From Smithella sp. (GTDB lineage Bacteria; Desulfobacterota; Syntrophia; Syntrophales; Smithellaceae), in NCBI GenBank assembly GCA_007244375.1, contig SCVW01000045.1:1-64000 (forward strand): a DNA stretch of 64,000 bases, written 5' to 3'. Made by a program: the position numbers and the translations under genes. How positions within the stretch are numbered: position 1 is the stretch's first letter; each line of letters opens with the position of its first letter. The notes under the pieces are model-generated. The model made no database searches. It saw nothing but the letters and a program-made list of their open reading frames with translations, and had not been told where the DNA came from. Positions 1 through 9,003 of this stretch are shown piece by piece.

Positions 1-1206
1 ACATGTACGGCTGTTTTATCCAGATCGGGAAAGGCGTAAACTTAATGTTGCCGAAAGCATCGTAGTCGTATTTCTGAATAGTCATTCCCATGTGGTTGGT
101 TATTGCTGTGATACTGCCAAGTCCGTCCGCATGGTAGTAAATCCGGTTGTTTCTGATTTCCGCGCTTAACGGTTCGTCAATATTCGGACCGTGGATGTAA
201 GTTGCAGTTTGTTTATTGTTCTGGTCGTATTCGGCAATGATGTTCTGCTCGTCATAAACATAATTTGTTATCTGAGGATAGGTCGGCGGATTGATGAGAT
301 TTACCTCAAAGTCGTCTCGCTCCAGCGCCTGGGATATTCTTCTGCCAAAGGGATCATAAGCAAAGCTTACTTCCTTAATCTTGTCTCCCCGCTGTATTTT
401 TACATAGATTAATCTGTTTTCATCATCATAGGTATAATTGGTGACTGTTTGTACTTTACCCTCTGTTTGAATCTTTTTAATCAGATTACCGTTGGGATCG
501 TATTCATTCTGCTCGTTGGTATTAAGGAGCAGAATTTTCCCGTTGTAAGAAAGCTGTTCATTGCCGGAATCGTAGGTGTAGCTGTCTGTGGATTTGGGGC
601 CGGTGTTGCGGTTGCCCACGGGATCATAGCCGTAGGCTTCGGTGTTTAGTTTAAGTATGTCATCCAGCAATTGGATTAACGGGTTGTTGCTTTTTGGTGT
701 TGCCTTGGTTAACCGGTAAAGCGGGTCGTAATTGTAGCCGATTGTTTTAATGGTGTCCTTTTTCGTCAGCCTGTTACCGACATTGTCATGGGTATAACTG
801 AAAGCATCAATGGTGATGTTAAAAGCATTCTTGTGCGTGATATTGGTCAGTCGGCTTAGCTGGTCGTAGGAGTAATTGGTATAAGAATCATTGGGCAGGG
901 TTCTTTTGATTCTTCTTCCCAGGGAATCGTAGGCAAAGGTGTAATTACCTTTGGCGGTTTCCACTTTTGTTAATTGATTATTCTGATTGTAGAGGTATTT
1001 GATATTCTGACCATCGGGTGTGGTCATCATTGTTCTGTTGCCCATGATGTCGTATTGATAGTCCATGTTGATGATTTGAGATAGATTATAAATGGCCACT
1101 CCGGTAATTCTGTTGTTGGCGTCGTAGCTGTAATAATAAGCACTGTTAGAATTGGTGGCTCCGGTCATGTTGCCTGACGCATCATATTGGAAGATATCCG
1201 AGGTGT
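1..1206 (-). pseudogene. Displaced Rhs core C-terminal fragment (continues beyond the window)
   Basis: On the minus strand this stretch encodes the C-terminal part of an Rhs/YD-repeat core and aligns with 2021-3229 of the full-length Rhs gene, roughly nine bases in ten identical by eye, with one in-frame 3-bp difference near 460. The reading frame stays open to the window edge. Similarity stops abruptly near 1206, and the same frame has a TAA just upstream, so it has no proper start of its own. It lies directly behind the Rhs toxin and its small partner gene, the usual place for a displaced Rhs tip that carries an alternative toxin. Its toxin end, if any, lies outside the window. Untranslated as it stands, unless by recombination with the full gene. 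Confidence 0.85.
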
Positions 1207-1225
1207 TGCTTTATTTTCCATTATT

Positions 1226-1513
1226 TCAATTTAATCTTTTCTCTTCTTTATTTCTAAAACGTAAATAAAGAAATGGAATTCCAATAATAATAGCTATTAT
1301 AAAAGATAAAACCATTTCCGTAATTAATCCATAAATAAAAAACGGGTCTAAATATCCAGTTATAATAATACCCATTATTTGATAGATCAATACCGTTACT
1401 ATACTTGAAGCGATGCATACCACAAAATAGTTGGCAATTTTCCTATGAAATAAAAATGCATTTATAATGCTTAACATTACAAATATTATTAAACTGAGCA
1501 AGCTTGTATTCAT
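1226..1513 (-). CDS. Small membrane protein, candidate immunity protein for the Rhs-PLA2 toxin
   Basis: A 95-residue protein with about three hydrophobic segments (roughly residues 3-20, 27-50 and 55-83) and a charged basic C-terminus. I do not recognise a family. It starts 31 bp after the stop of the Rhs toxin gene and ends just before the displaced Rhs fragment; that sandwich position is where cognate immunity genes sit. A membrane location would suit protection against a phospholipase, but this is inference from position and hydropathy. The start ATG at 1513 is preceded by a purine-rich GGAGGAAAGG-type ribosome site. Confidence 0.7.
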   Translation of the reverse strand: MNTSLLSLIIFVMLSIINAFLFHRKIANYFVVCIASSIVTVLIYQIMGIIITGYLDPFFIYGLITEMVLSFIIAIIIGIPFLYLRFRNKEEKRLN

Positions 1514-1544
1514 TTCCTTTCCTCCATTTGTAACTACCTACTTT

Positions 1545-4500
1545 TTAAAATTTCTGACAACAGGGTTGGTCTTTTCTCCCTGACTTATAAGCACTGGCAC
1601 CAAGCCTTCTAACGGCGTTCCAATATCGTGAAGCATAAGAATAACATTTTCTACTAGAAAGATGCTGATAATCACAAACTCTCTTCATGCATTTAAAAAA
1701 CTCATCATCACATTGTTGCTTGCTTTTATAACATTGATTATTTTTACCTGCATAACAATCATCATGTTTCTGACAGCAATTAGTGAAATCGTGACCGCCA
1801 GGTGCATCAGGAACAGCCCAATCATTCCACCAAGATCCACAAGTAGTGCCCATTGGATCTACTAAGTTCACAGAATTGTTTTTGACATACGCATAAAGGT
1901 TAACATCCCCCCCTTCAAACCCAATTGGGTCTCTGGTCACAAAGCGTCCAGCTTTTGCATCATAATACCTTGCCCTGTAATAGTAAAGGCCGGTTTCGGT
2001 GTCAAATTCTCTTGCGGTGAACATGTACGGCTGTTTTATCCATTGGGGGAATGGCGTAAACTTGATGTTGCCGAAAGCATCATAGTCGTATTTCTGAACG
2101 GTCATTCCCATGTGGTTGGTTATTGCGGTGATACTTCCCAGTCCGTCCGCATGGTAGTAAATCCTGTTGTTTCTGATTTCCGCTGCCAGCGGTTCATCAA
2201 TATTCGGCCCATGGATGTATGTTGCAATCTGTTTATTGTTCTGGTCGTATTCGGCAATGATGTTCTGTTCGTCATAAACATAATTGGTTATTTGGGGATA
2301 AGTCGGCTTTATGAGCAGATTAATTGCAAAGTCGTCTCTTTCCAAGGCCAGGGAAGTTCTCCGTCCGAAAGGATCATAGGTAAAGCTTACTTCCTTTATC
2401 TTGTCTCCCTGCTGTATCTTTACATAGATTAATCTGTTCTCATCATCATAGGCATAATTGGTGACTGTTGCCGGTTTACCCTGTAAGGTTCCGGTCTTTT
2501 TAATCAAGTTGCCGTTGGGATCGTATTCGTTCTGATCATTGGTATCCAGAAGAAGGAGTTTACCTTTGTAGGATAACTGTTCGTTGCCGGAATCGTAAGT
2601 ATAGCTGTCGGTGGATTTGGGGCCGGCCTGACGGTTGCCCACGGAATCATAGCCGTAGGCTTCGGTGTTGAGTTTAAGGATGTCATCCAACAGTTGGATT
2701 AACGGGTTGTTGCTTTTGGGTGTTGCCCTGGTTAACCGGTAAAGGGAGTCATAATTGTAGCTGATTGTTTTAACTGTGTCCTTTTTCGTCAGCCTGTTCC
2801 CGATATTGTCATGGGTATAACTGAAAGCATCAATGGTGATGTTAAAAGCATTCTTGTGCGTGATATTGATCAACCGGCTTAGCTGGTCGTAGGAATAGGT
2901 GGTATAAGAATCATTGGGCATGGTTCTTTTGATTCTTCTTCCCAGGGAATCGTAGGCAAAGGTGTAATTACCTTTGGCGGTTTCCATTTTAGTTAATTGA
3001 TTATTCTGATTGTAGAAGTATTTGATATTCTGACTATCGGGCGTGGTCATCATTGTTCTGTTGCCCATGATGTCGTACTGATATTCGATATTGTAAATGC
3101 TCGATAGATTGGTAATGGCCACTCCGGTAATTCTGTTGTTGGCGTCGTAGCTGTAATAATAGGCACTGTTAGAATTGGTGGCTCCGGTCATGTTGCCTGA
3201 GGTATCATATTGGAAGATATCCGAGGCGCCGGTAGGGTATTTTCTTTCCACCAGCCTGCTCAAGTCATCGTAGATATAGGTAATTGTCCGGCCGTCGGGC
3301 TTGGTCTTGGAAATCATATTGCCTTTGGCGTCATAAGTGTAGTTTGTGACATTGCCCAGAGGGTCGGTTTCTTTAATCAGTCTGCCGGTCTGGTCGTACT
3401 GATACGCCGTTGTCTGGTTTTTGGCATCGGTGACGGAAGTTAGTTTGTCCGAGCCGCCGCCGCAGGAAGAACAGCCTCCTGTCCCATAAGTAAAAGCTGT
3501 TTTAAAACCTGCCGCGTCTGTTGTCTGGATAAGCTGATTTTTATAGTTGTAATCATATGTGGTTGTGTTGCCGTTGGCATCGGTGGAAGATAATCTGTTG
3601 CCTTGGGCATCGTAAGTGTATTGGGTTGTCTTTCCTGCTGAATCTGTGACAGCGACAAGCTGATTGAGGCTGTTATACTGAAACGTTGTTTTATTACCCG
3701 CCGTGTCGGTTTGGCTGGTCATATTGCCTGTATTGTCATAGGTTTGAGTGGTGGTCTGTCCGCTGGGATCGGTAACGGAGATGAGGTTGTTATTGGCATC
3801 ATAGGTCATCGTTGTTGTGCCGCCGTTGGGCGCGGTAGTGGATGTAATGTTGCCTTTGCTGTCGTAAGTATACTGCGTTGTGGCACCTGCCGGGTCGGTG
3901 GTGGAAAGAATGTTGCCCCTGGTATCATAGGTGTATTTGGTTTGTTTTCCTGATGCGTCGGTAATGCCGGTGACCAGATTTTGATCGTTATAGGCATAGG
4001 TTGTGGTGTTTCCTGCCGCGTCGGTAACTGATGTCATGTTACCGTTAGCATCGTAAGTATAACTGGCTGCGGTACCGTCGGGGGCGATTGTACTGGTCAG
4101 GTTGCGGTTGGAATCGTATTCGTAAGAGGTCGTGCCGCCGGAAGGGTCGGTCTTGGATTTTAGCGCACCCAAAGAGGAATCGTATCTGTAAATCCAGACA
4201 CCGCCATCCTTTTCGGTTACGGTTGTGGTGCTGTTTTCCGGGTCATACTGGATATTTATGGTTCCTCCCTGCGGGTCGATTGTCTGGCTGACGCGGTGAT
4301 CGGCGTCGTAGGAATACTGAACAAGATTGCCCTGCGGATCGGTCTTGGTCAGCATGAAGGCCTTGTCATCATAAGTGTATCGCCATGTCTGCGTGCCCAG
4401 CGAATTGTGCGAGGAAACCTGCGTGAGCATATCGCCACTATACGTGAACGTGTAACTATTATTGTTGGGGTCAGTAACGGCGCTGATACGGTTGCTTCCG

Positions 4501-6059
4501 TCATAGTTGAGATAAATGGATTTGCCGGGTGCATCGGTTATATTGATGAGATTGCCGGGTGTATTATAGGTAAGATAGACAGTGTTGCCGTTTTTATCGG
4601 CTATGGCGGTTACTCTGCCGTTTGTATTGAAGGTATAAACCGTACCGTTTTTATAGATCAGGGTGTAGGTTCCATCGGCATTCGTCTGTAGCATGGGATA
4701 GGTGGATATGTCGGACGTATAATAATCGCCGTTTCTGTAAAGTGAAATCAAACTGCCCTGGCCGTCGGAAAGGATATAAGCGTCATCCGTGGGATCAGTG
4801 GAAAGAAAAAGGTTATAATTGTGCGTCCAGCCGCTTCCCAGTATGCCGCTGTAGCCTTCCGTGCTGTTGTAGTACAGAGTAAAGTCGGACATTAGGCCGG
4901 AATTGGGCACGGTGAAAAGAGTTTGCGAATGGCTCAAGTTGCCGCTGGCAATGTTCAATGATGAATTAAATTTTACATCCAGTTTGCAATCTTTTTCTCT
5001 GAATTTAACGGTAAATGTTATGCTTTTGGAGTCGTTGCATGTTGGATCATCAATTACAACAGTTTTTAAAGTGGCGGTATATGAGCCTTCCTTAACCACT
5101 TTTCCATCTCTGTATTTTCCGTCCCAATTTACGTTTACCTGATTACCTGTTCCGTTAAAAGTTCGATCGGCAACTGTTAAAGTCCAATTAAATAGTTTGC
5201 TTGAAGTAATACTGCTTATAAAAGTTATTTTGCCGCCACTTATTGGGTCAATCGTTGTGTTAGAACCTTGAATAGGAGCAACTTGCAGATCGCAGGTCGT
5301 GCATTGCGCAACTGTTACCGGCGGTGGGGGCGGGGGCAATAAACCAGCCGGACAACAGCCGGCTGCTTTCATTTCCGGTGTTCTTACATCGTCTGCTGTA
5401 TTTAATGGATAACAATGTTGTCCGGTTCCACCGCAGTGTAAGGACAATAATTCACAAGTCCGCCTTTGATTTCCTGTTGAGGTTCCTCCAGAACACGCAG
5501 GCATTTCCGTTTGATTACTATAACACAAGTCGCAATTCTGTATATTCTGTTCGTAACGTGAAGAATAACCACAATGATTAGAACTCCAGAGATTTCCATT
5601 ACAAAAGTAATAATTAACCAAAACTGTCGCTGATTCGCAAAAAGTATTACCATCAAATGTACAGTTTCCTTCTTTGCTACACGTATTCATTATATAAGCC
5701 ACTTTTGAACTCGTATTTGCATTCACAGATATTTGAATATAAGCTTTTTGTCCTGCGGTATCAGTTACACAAATAATAGAATTATTGTTGCAGTTAGCAT
5801 TACTGGAGGGAGCTGTATAGCTGACGGAAGAACCTGTTGTACTGGAAAGACTTCCTCCTCCACTAAGAGACCAGTGGTAAGGTCCACCGCATCCTTCAGA
5901 AACAATTAGCGTAGCAGTTTGATTTATTGACATCTGGCTTGGGCCACTGATAACCAGAGAAGGTGCTTCGGCGTTGCTGTTACCAATAAATAACTGATTG
6001 AAAAAGATTATTAAAGCAATGAAAAAGATAAACAGACACGATTTTTTACTTCTCAACAT
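1545..6059 (-). CDS. Secreted Rhs/YD-repeat protein with C-terminal phospholipase A2-like toxin domain
   Basis: About 1,504 residues. The N-terminus is a Sec-type signal peptide (basic, then long hydrophobic stretch ending near NAEA). Next come an Ig-like region, a cysteine-rich region, and a segment like FlgD-type Ig domains. A DUF6531-like entry follows, then several hundred residues of YD repeats (many GNxTxxxYDxxGR-like units). The core closes with the hallmark YYYRARYYD ... GRFVTRDPIGF ... NLYAYV ... DPMG. After this boundary the last ~100 residues are a different, Cys-rich domain with the motif CCQKHDDCY, the Ca2+/His-Asp active site of phospholipase A2, whose His lies about 72 residues from the end. 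Likely a contact-dependent or secreted toxin acting on membranes. The start at 6059 is chosen over 6077 because a GGGGGAAG ribosome site lies between them. Confidence 0.9.
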   Translation of the reverse strand: MLRSKKSCLFIFFIALIIFFNQLFIGNSNAEAPSLVISGPSQMSINQTATLIVSEGCGGPYHWSLSGGGSLSSTTGSSVSYTAPSSNANCNNNSIICVTDTAGQKAYIQISVNANTSSKVAYIMNTCSKEGNCTFDGNTFCESATVLVNYYFCNGNLWSSNHCGYSSRYEQNIQNCDLCYSNQTEMPACSGGTSTGNQRRTCELLSLHCGGTGQHCYPLNTADDVRTPEMKAAGCCPAGLLPPPPPPVTVAQCTTCDLQVAPIQGSNTTIDPISGGKITFISSITSSKLFNWTLTVADRTFNGTGNQVNVNWDGKYRDGKVVKEGSYTATLKTVVIDDPTCNDSKSITFTVKFREKDCKLDVKFNSSLNIASGNLSHSQTLFTVPNSGLMSDFTLYYNSTEGYSGILGSGWTHNYNLFLSTDPTDDAYILSDGQGSLISLYRNGDYYTSDISTYPMLQTNADGTYTLIYKNGTVYTFNTNGRVTAIADKNGNTVYLTYNTPGNLINITDAPGKSIYLNYDGSNRISAVTDPNNNSYTFTYSGDMLTQVSSHNSLGTQTWRYTYDDKAFMLTKTDPQGNLVQYSYDADHRVSQTIDPQGGTINIQYDPENSTTTVTEKDGGVWIYRYDSSLGALKSKTDPSGGTTSYEYDSNRNLTSTIAPDGTAASYTYDANGNMTSVTDAAGNTTTYAYNDQNLVTGITDASGKQTKYTYDTRGNILSTTDPAGATTQYTYDSKGNITSTTAPNGGTTTMTYDANNNLISVTDPSGQTTTQTYDNTGNMTSQTDTAGNKTTFQYNSLNQLVAVTDSAGKTTQYTYDAQGNRLSSTDANGNTTTYDYNYKNQLIQTTDAAGFKTAFTYGTGGCSSCGGGSDKLTSVTDAKNQTTAYQYDQTGRLIKETDPLGNVTNYTYDAKGNMISKTKPDGRTITYIYDDLSRLVERKYPTGASDIFQYDTSGNMTGATNSNSAYYYSYDANNRITGVAITNLSSIYNIEYQYDIMGNRTMMTTPDSQNIKYFYNQNNQLTKMETAKGNYTFAYDSLGRRIKRTMPNDSYTTYSYDQLSRLINITHKNAFNITIDAFSYTHDNIGNRLTKKDTVKTISYNYDSLYRLTRATPKSNNPLIQLLDDILKLNTEAYGYDSVGNRQAGPKSTDSYTYDSGNEQLSYKGKLLLLDTNDQNEYDPNGNLIKKTGTLQGKPATVTNYAYDDENRLIYVKIQQGDKIKEVSFTYDPFGRRTSLALERDDFAINLLIKPTYPQITNYVYDEQNIIAEYDQNNKQIATYIHGPNIDEPLAAEIRNNRIYYHADGLGSITAITNHMGMTVQKYDYDAFGNIKFTPFPQWIKQPYMFTAREFDTETGLYYYRARYYDAKAGRFVTRDPIGFEGGDVNLYAYVKNNSVNLVDPMGTTCGSWWNDWAVPDAPGGHDFTNCCQKHDDCYAGKNNQCYKSKQQCDDEFFKCMKRVCDYQHLSSRKCYSYASRYWNAVRRLGASAYKSGRKDQPCCQKF

Positions 6060-6274
6060 GATTCTTCCCCCGTGCAAAAGAAATAAATTAACTTGCTGCT
6101 TTTTTCGATTGTGAAAATGATGCTTGTTGAAATGAGCTTAAGCGATATTAATCGCTATTTAAATTTTTGCTTATATAATCTATTTTGAACACGATTACAA
6201 ATACATTTTTAGAATTTAATGATGTTTAAGAATGAGATGGATAAGTTTTATCGATATAAGTGCGTTTGTCTTAA

Positions 6275-6294
6275 TCCTCCTTGACACTAGGAGG
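6275..6294. other. Short hairpin in the truA-Rhs intergenic region
   Basis: The 235-bp AT-rich gap between the Rhs start and the truA stop holds a small inverted repeat, TCCTCC and GGAGGA around a nine-base loop. It lies just downstream of truA, but no clear run of U follows on either strand, so termination is uncertain. The rest of the gap presumably contains the Rhs promoter; I see no convincing -35/-10 pair. Confidence 0.3.
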
Positions 6295-6312
6295 AAAATA
6301 TTTTGATAACTT

Positions 6313-7296
6313 TCAAGGACAGAAAGCTGTATAATCTATATTAGTTTTTATCCACATTCCTTTGTCTCCTGCCTTTTTAGTGTCCTGGATTTGTGGAACG
6401 TCATGTAAGTAAATCGGCGGTTTGATGGGGGGAAGTCTGTCTCCTTCATACAAAACTTTTTCTAGAAATAGACCGGAAGGCGGGGCGGTATATCGTGCCG
6501 GTAATTCCGAATAAGAATTGATACCAATATGCTTTATTTGGCTAACTTTGTTGGCTGCGTCGTCGGCTTCCTCAACGTATGTACAATACGCCTCGTCGCC
6601 TCCTCGCCGCCGCGTTACCCTTTGAAAGCGAATTGGTATCAACATTTTTTCAATATCATGTTTGGTAAAGTTATTACGGCCGGCTTCTACGGTTACTCCC
6701 ACTATGCGACGAACCATTTTCCAGAGAAAATGGGAGCCGACAACGCGCAGGGCGATCAAACCGTCAAAATCCTTTAAGTGCACAGCTTCAATGTTGACTT
6801 GAGTGGATGCGTCCTTGTCCATTCTTTTGTCGGCAAATGAGGCAAAATCATGGAATCCCTGAAAGACATCCAGCGCCTGCTTCATTTTGCCGCAATCGAG
6901 TTTGTCTTTTACCCACCAGACATAACGTTTGCCGAATGCCGTGCGTCTTCGGGAAATCAGGTACAGGTAGCTGCGGCTGATGGCGTGATGACGGGCATGA
7001 AAAAGCGCGGGTGCGTTTTCCACCTTCAGGACATTGACGCTGGTCGGCAGGTTGTCATTAATTCTCATACGCAGAGATTCCGGATGGACTTTTTTAGAAG
7101 TTTCCAAATGAGCAGTTTGTTCCAAAGCATGCACTCCGGCGTCGGTTCTGCCTGCGCCTTGGATTTTTACAGGCGCGTCCAAAAACTTCTCAGCCGCTGT
7201 GATTAAAGTATCCTGAACACTGCGGGCGTTTTTCTGTGTTTGCCAGCCGCGGTAGTTGGTTCCGTCGTATTCAAGAAGGATTTTATATTTATGCAT
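6313..7296 (-). CDS. truA: tRNA pseudouridine(38-40) synthase TruA, with an in-frame inserted element
   Basis: Converts uridines 38-40 of the tRNA anticodon arm to pseudouridine. Residues 1-110 carry the family start (LLEYDGTNYRGWQ) and the catalytic motif GAGRTDAGVHA with Asp52; GSHFLWKMVRRIVG near 187-200 and TAPPSGLFLEKVLY near 270-283 are the usual C-terminal blocks. At 327 residues it exceeds the common 245-270. The excess is a ~42-residue Arg/Asp/Glu-rich stretch (219-260) between the last two blocks, encoded exactly by a 125-bp palindromic repeat (6518-6642), plus a ~40-residue tail. The insertion keeps the frame and falls where a loop is expected, so the enzyme is probably still active. 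GAGG precedes the start. Confidence 0.93.
   Translation of the reverse strand: MHKYKILLEYDGTNYRGWQTQKNARSVQDTLITAAEKFLDAPVKIQGAGRTDAGVHALEQTAHLETSKKVHPESLRMRINDNLPTSVNVLKVENAPALFHARHHAISRSYLYLISRRRTAFGKRYVWWVKDKLDCGKMKQALDVFQGFHDFASFADKRMDKDASTQVNIEAVHLKDFDGLIALRVVGSHFLWKMVRRIVGVTVEAGRNNFTKHDIEKMLIPIRFQRVTRRRGGDEAYCTYVEEADDAANKVSQIKHIGINSYSELPARYTAPPSGLFLEKVLYEGDRLPPIKPPIYLHDVPQIQDTKKAGDKGMWIKTNIDYTAFCP
6518..6642. repeat. 125-bp palindromic repeat element inserted inside truA
   Basis: Bounded by perfect 11-bp inverted repeats, TTGATACCAAT at 6518-6528 and ATTGGTATCAA at 6632-6642, with weaker dyad symmetry through the interior. The interior contains GGCTAACTTTGTTGGC and CGCGTTACCCTTTGAAA. 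A related copy lies in noncoding DNA at 41657-41797 with the same order of motifs. No transposase is encoded, so it would be a non-autonomous element. It is read through in frame by truA. Confidence 0.85.
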
Positions 7297-7373
7297 TTGA
7301 TGAACCTCAAATATTTTAAAGTTGAAATATTGTGACGGGTGATTTTTAGTGTTTCGGCATTAAGGTTTTGTTA

Positions 7374-8786
7374 TTACTGGATTCCCGCCTTCGCGGGAAT
7401 GACATCGTTTATGTTATTAGCAGCCGGAACAGTATTTTGCTGCATTTGCTCGTTTTGTTTTACCGGTTCCAGGATAGTCATCGCAGAAATATTTTTCAAT
7501 AACAATCCTCCCGGATCAATGCAGTATAGTTCGGCTCCTGGGTATAAAGTTGTTATCACAGCCTTTCCGATAATTTTCCTTCCTTCCTTACCGAAAAAAT
7601 CTAATGTTCTAAGTCCCCACGCATTATGAAAAATAAGAGCCCTGCCGTTTTGTTCCCCAATATAGAGCATGACGTGGCCTTTTCGCCATAGAAGACTCAA
7701 ATACGGAACACCCTTTTCTAGGATGATTTTTTCTTTTTGTTCCGGTTCAAGATTTTGCAGATCGATAAATGTTCCGACCTTCCTGACCTGATCTTCGGAG
7801 TGCCTGGGCAGCCAGATACCGAAAGGAGCAAAGAAATCCCTGGTCATTGCCGAACAATCGCGATTCCCGTAAAGTCCTCCCCAGCCGTATGCTTCGTCAA
7901 TCAGTTCGTTGGCGATTTTTACTGCATTGGAGTAAGTAAGTGGTAGCGGTTTAATGGCAATAACTTCGGGAGAAACGAGTCCGTGCTTAATAGTTGCGTT
8001 TTTATTTTCATCTGCCACGGCAGTTAGTATTTCTAATCTATCCGGCATTTTTCTGATGAGGGGGAACATTTGTCCTATTGATGTTCGAAAATTGAAGTGA
8101 CCATCGGTGTCAAAAATAACGGATTTATCTCTGATAATGACGGCATAATGGCCGCATTCCCATATTTTAATAAAGTTTTCATCTACATGTGCGTAATCCT
8201 CAACAGGCATCCACCCGAAAGCAAAGCTGGTTTCCACCAAAGCCCATGATTTATCAGCGCTGACATGACATATAAGAATAGGAGTATTAGCAGCTACTGA
8301 TGATATTTGCAGGTTATCAAAAGGCCAGCCGGAAATGTCACCATCGGAACTGTAAAAATGAGGACCTTGCGTGGGAAGCATGCGCAGATTAGTATTTCTA
8401 TTAGTAATTGCCGGCTTAAGAGTATTGGGATAGTCATCCAGCGATGCGTTTTGCTTGAGTTTTTTCAGCCAAGAAGAAGAATGTTTTTTTTTATTTTCGC
8501 CATAACCAAGGCTCAAGGCAAACCTCTTAAAAATCAAAGATATTTTTTCAGATGACGAGTGAACAGGCTGAAGATTATGCCAGACCGAAAAATAAATTTT
8601 ATCGTATTCTTCATTAACTTTAACCTGATCTTCCTTTGTCAGAATAAATTTTTCTTTGACGGATTCGGTTAAGTAGGCTGTATGATCCTGACTCAAATCC
8701 TTTACATCTTTGATAATGTCCGGATATTTAGGACAACAGGAAGCTAAAAATAATATCAAAATAAAATAAGAAAATTTAATTTTCAT
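7374..8786 (-). CDS. NlpC/P60 family lipoprotein with SH3-like domains, putative peptidoglycan endopeptidase
   Basis: 470 residues. The N-terminus is a lipoprotein signal with lipobox LASC, so it is probably anchored on a periplasm-facing membrane. The middle (about 140-290) looks like the paired SH3-type modules found in front of NlpC/P60 domains of the YkfC/Desulfovibrio lipoprotein type. The C-terminal third is NlpC/P60: Cys in YGNRDCSAMTRDF, His in KGHVMLYIG, and the third polar residue in IFHNAWG. It probably cleaves gamma-D-glutamyl-diamino acid bonds in cell-wall peptides. The last residues (VIPAKAGIQ) are not part of the domain: they are the translation of a REP-type repeat that supplies the end of the gene. 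Confidence 0.88.
   Translation of the reverse strand: MKIKFSYFILILFLASCCPKYPDIIKDVKDLSQDHTAYLTESVKEKFILTKEDQVKVNEEYDKIYFSVWHNLQPVHSSSEKISLIFKRFALSLGYGENKKKHSSSWLKKLKQNASLDDYPNTLKPAITNRNTNLRMLPTQGPHFYSSDGDISGWPFDNLQISSVAANTPILICHVSADKSWALVETSFAFGWMPVEDYAHVDENFIKIWECGHYAVIIRDKSVIFDTDGHFNFRTSIGQMFPLIRKMPDRLEILTAVADENKNATIKHGLVSPEVIAIKPLPLTYSNAVKIANELIDEAYGWGGLYGNRDCSAMTRDFFAPFGIWLPRHSEDQVRKVGTFIDLQNLEPEQKEKIILEKGVPYLSLLWRKGHVMLYIGEQNGRALIFHNAWGLRTLDFFGKEGRKIIGKAVITTLYPGAELYCIDPGGLLLKNISAMTILEPVKQNEQMQQNTVPAANNINDVIPAKAGIQ
7377..7405. repeat. REP-like palindrome overlapping the NlpC/P60 gene end
   Basis: CTGGATTCCCGCC, a short loop, then GCGGGAATGACAT: the widespread bacterial palindrome that translates as VIPAKAGIQ. 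It touches the stop codon of the NlpC/P60 gene (TAA at 7374-7376), so insertion probably replaced the original C-terminus. It could also act as a 3' hairpin for that transcript. Confidence 0.8.
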
Positions 8787-9003
8787 TAAAAAATGCCTTG
8801 ATTTAATTGTACATACTTTTATAGTCTTTTTTTAAGTATAGAGCAAGAGTAAACGATTAATGTTTCAGCCGGAAGTTGGTAAATAATTTTGTGGCAGAAG
8901 ACATTGAACACTGATATAGGTAACCCGGTTTTTTTTAAGACGAGGGGAAAAAGCTTTTTAAAAATAAAATTTTTGCCCTTCAGGGAAAACAAGGAGTTGA
9001 AAA

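Noticed and set aside
1226-1513. Treating the small membrane gene as a random ORF between two Rhs copies
   Set aside because: It has a good ribosome site, coherent membrane segments and the expected immunity position, so it was kept as a gene with moderate confidence.
2000-4700. Regularly spaced repeats on the + strand that could be taken for a CRISPR-like or tandem array, with several long + strand ORFs
   Set aside because: They are the YD repeats of the Rhs gene on the minus strand; the plus-strand ORFs are shadows and the units are degenerate at the DNA level.
6529-7206. Plus-strand ORFs opposite truA
   Set aside because: Shadows; the minus-strand product has all TruA blocks, including the catalytic Asp.
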